DNA of 64,000 nt from Crossiella sp. SN42. GTDB taxonomy: Bacteria; Actinomycetota; Actinomycetes; Mycobacteriales; Pseudonocardiaceae. Shown here piece after piece: positions 58,922 to 64,000 of the stretch (position 1 is its first letter; every line of letters begins with the position of its first letter). The stretch lies in NCBI RefSeq assembly GCF_023897065.1, contig NZ_JAMHIV010000037.1, positions 1-64,000 on the forward strand. Reading direction: 5' to 3'. The notes beneath the pieces were generated by a model. That model was not told the DNA's origin and ran no database searches. It saw only the letters and a list, made by a program, of their open reading frames with translations. A program made the position numbers and the translations under genes.

Positions 58922-59361
58922 GACCTGGTGCCGAACATGCCGGTGAAGGCGGCCCGCATGACCAGGTCCTCGCCGCGGTACAACCGGCCGATCATCTGCA
59001 CCAAGCCGAGCCCCTCGCGGCTGGCCGACCGGCGCGCGGAGACCACCTCCAGCTCGCTGCGCAGCGTGTCACCGGGGAACACCGGCTTGGTCCAGGACAA
59101 CTCGGTGAGGCCGGGCGAGCCCTGCGAGGTGGACCCGGCCAGCACGTGGTCCACGTAGGACCGCATCCACAGCGAGCCGGTGAACCAGCCGGAGGCGCAC
59201 AGCCCGCCCAGCACCGAGGCCGCCCCCGCCGCCTCGTCCAGGTGGAAGGGCTGCGGGTCGAAGCGCTCGGCGAAGGCCAGCATCTCGTCCTTGTCGATCA
59301 CGATCTGCCCGAGTGGGATGATCCGTCCGGGAGTGAGGTCCTCGTACGCGATGGCCACCAT
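58918..59361 (-). CDS. MaoC-like dehydratase (hot-dog fold)
   Basis: A 147-residue (R)-enoyl-CoA hydratase-like protein. It has DLTPGRIIPLGQIVIDKDEMLAFAERFDPQPFHLDEAAG near the N-terminus; the FDPQPFHLDE stretch holds the hydratase 2 Asp/His dyad, and PVFPGDTLRSELEV is the following hot-dog strand signature. Likely works on acyl-CoA thioesters. Coupled to selD by a GTGA overlap, with no clear functional link to selenium. Confidence 0.88.
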   Translation of the reverse strand: MVAIAYEDLTPGRIIPLGQIVIDKDEMLAFAERFDPQPFHLDEAAGAASVLGGLCASGWFTGSLWMRSYVDHVLAGSTSQGSPGLTELSWTKPVFPGDTLRSELEVVSARRSASREGLGLVQMIGRLYRGEDLVMRAAFTGMFGTRS

Positions 59362-59459
59362 GTCAATGATCGTCGCACCGAATTCACCCGGAACGAGGGG
59401 AACCGGGTGGGGCGTTCGGCCGTCAAAGGGGTGACCTGCGTCCCACCCATGGAGGTCTC

Positions 59460-59891
59460 GTGCCGACCGACCACAAGGCCCAGGTGGCCGAACTGATCGC
59501 CGACTACCGGCGCAGCCGCGACCAGCTCGGCACCGTGCAGCGCGCCTTCCGCGAGGTCAGGGAGAGTGCCAGCAGCGAGGACGGCGTGGTCACGGTGACC
59601 GTCGGGCCGCGCGGCGCCCTGCTCGACCTGCGCATCACCGAGCAGGCCTACCAGCGCTACCGGGCCGCTGAGCTGGCCGCGCTGGTGCTGGAGGTGACCG
59701 CCGCGGCGGCTGAGCTGGCCGCGGCCAGCGCCCAGCGCGCGCTCGCCCCGCTGCTGCCCGCCGACGCCGATCCGCAGGCCGTGCTGGACGGCAGCGGCGA
59801 CCTCACCACGGGGGAGCTGAACCTGCGGGCGCGGCAGGCCGATGAGGACTTCGAACAGCAGAACTGGCTGCGTGCGGGAGGCGAGCGGTGA
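59460..59891 (+). CDS. YbaB/EbfC-family protein of a type VII locus
   Basis: A 143-residue protein with a YbaB-like core: an N-terminal helix (RSRDQLGTVQRAFREVRES), strands VVTVTVGPRGALLDLRIT, and a long C-terminal helix. In actinobacteria such variants often stand first in WXG100/effector operons (sometimes annotated as EspX-like DNA-binding). The start is GTG 59460 after GGAGG. The stop overlaps the GTG of the WXG100-like gene (GTGA), so the two are coupled. Confidence 0.8.
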   Translation: MPTDHKAQVAELIADYRRSRDQLGTVQRAFREVRESASSEDGVVTVTVGPRGALLDLRITEQAYQRYRAAELAALVLEVTAAAAELAAASAQRALAPLLPADADPQAVLDGSGDLTTGELNLRARQADEDFEQQNWLRAGGER

Positions 59892-60196
59892 GCGGGTTCC
59901 GGACCGAACACGAGCGGCTCAGCCGGGCCGCCGGCGACTTCGACGACTACCGCGAGCGGGCCGACGCGATCGCCAAGGCGCTGACCGCGAAGCTGGCCGA
60001 GCTCGGCGAGTGCTGGGGCTCGGACGCGGTGGGCCGCAGCTTCGCCAGGACGCACGTGCCAGGGGCGACCAAGACCCAGCAGCGGCTCGGCGAGCTGCCC
60101 GGCGAGCTGGCCGAGGTCGGCGGCAAGTTCGCCAGGACCGCCGAGGAGTACCGGAGCACCGAGCAGGACAACGAGCTGGGGCTGCGCCGGAGCTGA
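59888..60196 (+). CDS. WXG100-like secreted protein
   Basis: A 102-residue helical hairpin protein: helix 1 ERLSRAAGDFDDYRERADAIAKAL, turn ECWGSDAVG in the place of the WxG motif, helix 2 ending GGKFARTAEEY. The C-terminal Tyr-Arg-Ser-Thr-Glu fits the YxxxD/E export signal. It would form a complex with the downstream toxin, whose N-terminus is also helical. It lies between the YbaB-like protein and the toxin gene. Confidence 0.82.
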   Translation: MSGFRTEHERLSRAAGDFDDYRERADAIAKALTAKLAELGECWGSDAVGRSFARTHVPGATKTQQRLGELPGELAEVGGKFARTAEEYRSTEQDNELGLRRS

Positions 60197-60233
60197 CGGG
60201 CTTGGCGAGTCGGGGAAGTCGGGGAGAGGACGT

Positions 60234-62435
60234 ATGGGTATCGAACTGCCGCCGGAACTGGCGCAGATCGCCACCGCGCTGAACGTGCGCTGGCCACAGG
60301 CCGACGAGGACAAGATGCGCGAGGCGGCCAAGGCGTGGCGCACCGCCGGTGACGGGGTCACCCGGCTGTCCACCGAGACCGACGCGGTCGCCCAGCACGC
60401 GCTGACCGGTGCGAAGGGCCGCGCGGCCGACGGCGCCCGGCGGCAGTGGAACGGGTTCGTGGCCGCCGACGACGGCCGGATGCCGTTGACCGCCAAGGGT
60501 TGCCTGGAGGCGGCGCAGCGGCTGGAGCACGCGGCCGGCCAGATCGAGGCGACCAAGTCCAAGATCGTCGCCGAGCTGGTGAAGCTGGCCAAGCAGGAGG
60601 ACGTGGCCCAGCTGCTCGCGGAGGAGGGCGGCCGGGAGGCGCTGGCCTCGCGCAGCTCGCTGGCGGCCGGCGTGCTGGCCAACCTGACCCAGCTGACCGA
60701 CGCGCTGGAGACCGCGGTGCGCAGCACCAGCGGGATCTCGGTGGACAACGACGTGCACCCGGTCACCGGGCCCGGCGCGGTCGACCCCGGCACCGGCTAC
60801 CCGATCGACCCGGCCACCGGCATGCCGATGGACCCGAAGACCGGCCGCCTGATCGACCCGGACACCGGCAACCTGGTCGGCCAGGCCGGTAACTACATGC
60901 GCGACCCGCAGACCGGGCAGCTCATCGACCTGCGCACCAACCAGCCGGTGGACGCAGGCACGCTGCCGCAGTACGACCCGGTCACCGGCGAGCCCATCGG
61001 CGGCGCGGGCGCTCCTTCCGGCGCGCCCGGCACCCAGCCGACGCTGCCACCGGCCGCCGCGCCCGGCACCCAGCCCGCGCTGCCACCGGACCCCCGCCAG
61101 CCGGAGCCGCCGGGCAGGGCAGGGGACCACCCGGGGCCGTCCTTCGGTCCGCAGCCGGGCCACAACGCGCCGCCGCCGTACTACCACGACCCATCTCCGC
61201 AGACCGGTCCGATCGAGCTGCCCCGGCACCAGCCCGCGCCGCCCCCGCCGGTCTACTACGACCCCACCCCGACCCCGCCGATGCGCCAGGGACCGGGCCC
61301 GAACGAGGTCCGGCTGTCCTTCGCGGGCGCGCCCGAGCCGGTCGCCGGTCCGCCAGCGGCCCCGCCGCCGGTCGCGCCGCCACCGGCCGCGCCGCCGCCC
61401 AGCTTCCAGCAGTTCGGCCCCGGCCAGCCGGGCACGCCGTTCGCACCGCCGCCCGCCGCACCCCCGCCCGCCGCGCCGCCCGCGGCCCCGCCGGTCGCCG
61501 CACCCGGCCACGCCGCGGCCGCCGCCCCGCACGCGCCCGCGGGCGCGGCCGCCGCCGCCGGTGGCGCGGCCGGGGTCGCCCCGGTGCCGGTGCACGGCGG
61601 CCGGGGCGGTGTCGGCATGGACGCCGGGTTCGGCCCGAACAAGGACTGGCGCGGGGTCCGCCCCGGCGCCGGCTACCTGGAGATGGCGCCGGGAGTCGCG
61701 CCGGTGGTCGAGCCGGACCGCCCGGTGGCGCCGGCCAAGCTGTCGCTGCCCACCCGCAAGGACGACGAGCTGGCGCTGTTCCTGGTGCACCTGTTCCCGC
61801 TGGGGCACATGCCGAGGCCGACCAACCGCCCGGCCCGCCAGCTGCCCCGCCCGCGCGCCGAGCTGGACTACGCGGCCGGACTGCGCTTCCCGCCGCACGA
61901 CCACCCCCGCTCCGAGCTGATCACCGGCTACCCGGTGGCCCCGGTGCCGCGCACCCCCGGCCTGGCCCCCGACCACCCGGCCGTGCTCGCCCTGGTCCCG
62001 GACTACGACCCGCTCGGCGGCCAGCACGAACGCGAGTGGGACCGCCGGTTCCTGGCCCGCCCGGCCACGCCGGAGCGCGCCGCCGAGTACGCCTGGCCGC
62101 CTGCCGAGCTGTGCCCGGAGGGCGGGGTCGACCCGGACGGCGCGGAGCCGATCGTGCTCTCCGTCGGTTCGATGCTGGACCGCTTCGGTCCCAGGGACGG
62201 CCGGGTGTTCGCGGTGGACGGCACCCCGTTCGCCGAGCGCGGCCTGCCCCCGGAGCTGATCGGCCACGGCTACCACCGGTTCCGGGTGGCCCGCGAGCTG
62301 CCGGTGTGGCGCACGGTGGCCGCGCCGTGGTTCGGTCAGGCGGGCGGCGGCATCCGGTTCCGCACCACGCACGCCGCCGCCGAGCTTGTTGCCCTGGGTT
62401 TCCTGGTCGAAGTGGGAGAGGACACGAACGCGTGA
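60234..62435 (+). CDS. Type VII-associated TNT-domain toxin (NAD glycohydrolase)
   Basis: A 733-residue polymorphic toxin. Residues 1-165 are a WXG/LXG-like helical targeting domain. Residues 184-257 hold tandem DPxTG repeats (DPGTG, DPATG, DPKTG, DPDTG, DPQTG, DPVTG), and then comes a 350-residue Pro/Ala-rich stretch. The last 115 residues are a TNT domain with SVGSMLDRFG, GTPFAERGLPP, GYHRFRV and PWFGQAGGGIRF, the last holding the Gln of the TNT active site. TNT domains destroy NAD+. Its stop overlaps the GTG of the immunity candidate. Confidence 0.88.
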   Translation: MGIELPPELAQIATALNVRWPQADEDKMREAAKAWRTAGDGVTRLSTETDAVAQHALTGAKGRAADGARRQWNGFVAADDGRMPLTAKGCLEAAQRLEHAAGQIEATKSKIVAELVKLAKQEDVAQLLAEEGGREALASRSSLAAGVLANLTQLTDALETAVRSTSGISVDNDVHPVTGPGAVDPGTGYPIDPATGMPMDPKTGRLIDPDTGNLVGQAGNYMRDPQTGQLIDLRTNQPVDAGTLPQYDPVTGEPIGGAGAPSGAPGTQPTLPPAAAPGTQPALPPDPRQPEPPGRAGDHPGPSFGPQPGHNAPPPYYHDPSPQTGPIELPRHQPAPPPPVYYDPTPTPPMRQGPGPNEVRLSFAGAPEPVAGPPAAPPPVAPPPAAPPPSFQQFGPGQPGTPFAPPPAAPPPAAPPAAPPVAAPGHAAAAAPHAPAGAAAAAGGAAGVAPVPVHGGRGGVGMDAGFGPNKDWRGVRPGAGYLEMAPGVAPVVEPDRPVAPAKLSLPTRKDDELALFLVHLFPLGHMPRPTNRPARQLPRPRAELDYAAGLRFPPHDHPRSELITGYPVAPVPRTPGLAPDHPAVLALVPDYDPLGGQHEREWDRRFLARPATPERAAEYAWPPAELCPEGGVDPDGAEPIVLSVGSMLDRFGPRDGRVFAVDGTPFAERGLPPELIGHGYHRFRVARELPVWRTVAAPWFGQAGGGIRFRTTHAAAELVALGFLVEVGEDTNA

Positions 62436-62713
62436 ACGCGGAGTCGATCGGTGAGTGGCTGCGCGCGCTGGGGGTGCCGCCGCAGGTGGTGTCCATCGGC
62501 GCGGAGGCCGACAACGCGTGGTGCCTGCTGCGCGACGAGGTCGCCGACGAGGAGGGCCAGTTCGGCTGGGAGGTCTTCTGGCGCGAACAGGGCAACCGGT
62601 ACGACTGGGCCAGGTTCTCCAACGAACAGGTGGCCTGTTTCTACCTGTTTGGGCGACTGACCTGGGCGCAGGTCAGCCGGGGCGCGCTCGGGGTCATGCA
62701 GCAGGTGCCGTGA
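62432..62713 (+). CDS. Probable immunity protein for the TNT toxin
   Basis: A 93-residue protein from GTG 62432, overlapping the toxin stop by 4 nt (GTGA). It is acidic, with ADNAWCLLRDEVADEEGQFGWEVFW and DWARFSNEQVACFYLFGRLTWAQV, a compact alpha/beta profile. It does not match M. tuberculosis IFT in length, but position directly after a TNT toxin makes cognate immunity the likeliest role. Longer upstream frames in the same phase lie within the toxin gene and are not coding. Confidence 0.7.
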   Translation: MNAESIGEWLRALGVPPQVVSIGAEADNAWCLLRDEVADEEGQFGWEVFWREQGNRYDWARFSNEQVACFYLFGRLTWAQVSRGALGVMQQVP

Positions 62714-62735
62714 CATTGGCGTGCTCCGCACGCGG

Positions 62736-62829
62736 GATTTTTCGCTCTTGAGTCGCCTCGTCGTGCATCCGCCGCACGCGAAGCAAGCTTCGGATGCGTC
62801 GGACGCACGACAAGGCGACGCGAAAAATC
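62736..62829. repeat. 94-bp multi-arm hairpin between convergent genes
   Basis: Nested perfect arms: GATTTTTCGC (62736-62745) / GCGAAAAATC (62820-62829), GTCGCCT (62752-62758) / AGGCGAC (62813-62819), GTCGTGC (62760-62766) / GCACGAC (62805-62811) and GCATCCG (62765-62771) / CGGATGC (62791-62797). The T/A-rich outer ends suit a bidirectional terminator. The size and near-symmetry also suggest a repetitive intergenic element. Confidence 0.65.
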
Positions 62830-62890
62830 AACCCCACCGCCAGTGAAGAGCCCGCCGTGTCGCTGGCGCGCCACGCCTCTTTCGCGGAAG

Positions 62891-62916
62891 GTGGCTCCGA
62901 GTCGTCAGCGAGCCAC
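62891..62916 (-). terminator. Terminator hairpin of the hisN-like gene
   Basis: GTGGCTC (62891-62897) pairs with GAGCCAC (62910-62916), directly downstream of the minus-strand phosphatase stop. Confidence 0.6.
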
Positions 62917-62918
62917 CG

Positions 62919-63704
62919 TCAGTGCGCGAGCTGGTCCAGCGCGAGCTGGTGCAGCAGCCCGTTGCTGGTCAGCACGCTGCCGCCGGTGTAGTCGGGCTTG
63001 CCGGACAGGTCGGTGAACCGGCCGCCGGCCTCCTCCACCAGCACCTGCGCCGCGGCCACGTCCCACGGGTTCACGATGGCCTCCGCGGCCAGGTCGATCA
63101 CGCCCTCGGCGACCAGGCAGTGCTGCCAGAAGTCGCCGAAGGCCCGGCTCTCCCAGCAGGCGTCGACCAGCCGCAGGTAGGCCTCCCTGGAGTGGTGCTC
63201 GACCCAGGAACCCAGGTGGGTGGTGGACAGGTAGGCGTCAGCCAGCTCGCGCACGCCGGAGACGGCCAGTCGCTGCGGTTCGCCACCGGTGGGCGCGGCC
63301 CAGGCCCCGGCCTCGCGGGCGGCCCACCAGCGGCGGTGCAGGGCCGGGGCGCTGATCACGCCGACCACCGGGCGGCCGTCCTCGACCAGGGCGATCAGGG
63401 TGGCGTAGGCGGGCACGCCGCGCAGGAAGTTCTTGGTGCCGTCGATCGGGTCGAGCACCCAGACCCGCCCGGCGCCGGTGTCCGTGCCGCCGCGCTCCTC
63501 CCCGGCGACCTCGTCACCCGGGCGTTCGGTGGTGAGCACGGCCCGGATGGCGTCCTCGACGGCCAGGTCGGCGTCGGTGACCGGGGTCCGGTCGGGTTTG
63601 CGTTCCACGGCCAGGTCACGGGCGCGGAAGCGGTCCAGGGTGATCGAGTCGGCGGTGTCGGCCAGGCGCAGCGCGAGATCAAGATCCGCGGAATACGTGG
63701 TCAC
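62919..63704 (-). CDS. hisN: Inositol-monophosphatase-family phosphatase (HisN-type)
   Basis: A 261-residue Mg-dependent phosphatase. Metal-site motifs are GEERGG (Glu), WVLDPIDGTKNFLRGVP (DPIDGT) and NPWDVAAAQVLVEEAGG (WDxAA). The sequence most resembles actinobacterial histidinol-phosphatases of the IMPase fold, which complete histidine synthesis in place of HisB-N, but myo-inositol or other sugar phosphates cannot be excluded. It starts at 63704, 23 bp from the divergent response regulator. Confidence 0.88.
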   Translation of the reverse strand: MTTYSADLDLALRLADTADSITLDRFRARDLAVERKPDRTPVTDADLAVEDAIRAVLTTERPGDEVAGEERGGTDTGAGRVWVLDPIDGTKNFLRGVPAYATLIALVEDGRPVVGVISAPALHRRWWAAREAGAWAAPTGGEPQRLAVSGVRELADAYLSTTHLGSWVEHHSREAYLRLVDACWESRAFGDFWQHCLVAEGVIDLAAEAIVNPWDVAAAQVLVEEAGGRFTDLSGKPDYTGGSVLTSNGLLHQLALDQLAH

Positions 63705-63727
63705 GCCGATGAGCCTAGGCTGGTGCC

Positions 63728-64000
63728 GTGAGTGTGGTGCTGCTGGCTGAGGACGACCCCGCCATCGCCGAACCGTTGTCCCGCGCCTTACAGCGCGAGG
63801 GCTACTCGGTGCACGTGGTCGCCGACGGCGTCAGCGCGCTGGAGGCGGCCAGCAACGGCGAGGTCGACCTGTTGGTGCTGGACCTGGGCCTGCCCCGGCT
63901 GGACGGGCTTGAGGTCTGCCGCAGGCTGCGCGCGAACGGGCGGGGCATCCCGGTGCTCATGCTCACCGCCCGCGCCGACGAGGTCGACTTCGTGGTGGGC
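63728..64000 (+). CDS. Response regulator, N-terminal part (window ends inside)
   Basis: The first 91 codons of a response regulator, cut by the window end. The receiver shows LLAEDDPAIAEPL, the phosphoacceptor Asp52 in LLVLDLGLPRLDG and the switch Thr in VLMLTARADEVD. The REC start and GLEVCRRLR pattern resemble OmpR/PhoB-type regulators; the output domain is not visible. The start is GTG 63728. Confidence 0.88.
   Translation, partial: MSVVLLAEDDPAIAEPLSRALQREGYSVHVVADGVSALEAASNGEVDLLVLDLGLPRLDGLEVCRRLRANGRGIPVLMLTARADEVDFVVG

Noticed and set aside
60780-61010. CRISPR-like or simple DNA repeat array
   Set aside because: The periodic signal is a degenerate protein repeat (DPxTG) in the toxin, not identical DNA repeats with spacers. 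No CRISPR array was seen in the window.

Overview
The window is very GC-rich DNA with strong G/C preference at third codon positions, frequent GTG starts, GTGA/ATGA overlaps and several likely leaderless genes. Together with the gene content (mycolata-type accA3/accD5/accE5/birA block, type VII secretion effectors, DUF3558 and DUF1707 proteins, a large LuxR-type LAL regulator, ROK sugar regulators, class F sortases) this points to a high-GC actinomycete, most likely Pseudonocardiales. A Crossiella/Saccharothrix-like genus is a guess, not a demonstrated assignment.

The scaffold appears to be a conserved actinobacterial core block. From memory, the genes pmmB, punA, two M20 amidohydrolases (amiB1/amiA1-like), a gamma-glutamylcyclotransferase-like protein, lpdA, glpD, accA3, maf, accE5, accD5, birA and a PH-domain membrane protein correspond to Mycobacterium tuberculosis Rv3308 down to Rv3278c. 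Here that block is opened by accessory insertions.

Layout: 1-4.2 kb, secreted chitinase, TetR regulator, RHH/Doc-like toxin-antitoxin pair, and a MerR regulator with aldo/keto reductase under a 19-bp-spacer promoter. 4.2-8.5 kb, pmmB-punA and a membrane Ser/Thr kinase. 8.5-12.5 kb, xylose catabolism (xylB, ROK regulator, xylA). 13.1-15.7 kb, two M20 amidohydrolases. 15.7-17.7 kb, a decayed patch with an AbiEi-like gene, paired DnaA-box-like sequences and a broken IS5-family element. 18.2-19.7 kb, LpdA-like flavoprotein. 19.8-23.2 kb, a cassette of three secreted Ig-like proteins with ETGGG C-termini and two class F sortases. 23.2-27.4 kb, glycerol uptake and catabolism (glpK, glpF, glpD). 27.4-30.6 kb, an EspG/PPE-like/YxxxE/DUF3558 type VII secretion effector island. 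30.6-35.1 kb, GNAT, two DUF1707 proteins, a small RraB-like protein, accA3 and an anchored hypothetical. 35.1-37.3 kb, a DAACS transporter preceded by a cysteine-containing leader peptide, and maf. 37.3-44.0 kb, alpha-galactosidase with a ROK regulator, a secreted Xaa-Pro dipeptidyl-peptidase and a lipoprotein carboxylesterase. 44.0-45.9 kb, accE5-accD5. 46-49.4 kb, a questin-oxidase-family protein, a membrane-tethered sigma-CAP fusion and its divergent secreted CAP protein. 49.4-52.5 kb, birA, PH-domain protein, HMG-CoA lyase, CbiZ. 52.5-58 kb, LAL regulator and an uncharacterised thioredoxin/Cys-rich secreted protein/membrane protein cassette. 58-59.4 kb, selD and a MaoC-like protein. 59.5-62.7 kb, a second type VII effector locus (YbaB, WXG100-like, TNT toxin, probable immunity protein). 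62.9-64 kb, HisN-type phosphatase and the start of a response regulator.

The most unusual pieces are the ECF-sigma/zinc-finger/transmembrane/CAP fusion with its divergent CAP partner, the ETGGG/sortase cassette in which two substrates stop right after the motif and one sortase is a predicted lipoprotein with a displaced arginine, and the 55.4-58 kb thiol-redox cassette. No tRNA, rRNA, CRISPR array or complete mobile element was recognised by reading; no search tools were available, so all family names rest on motif recognition.
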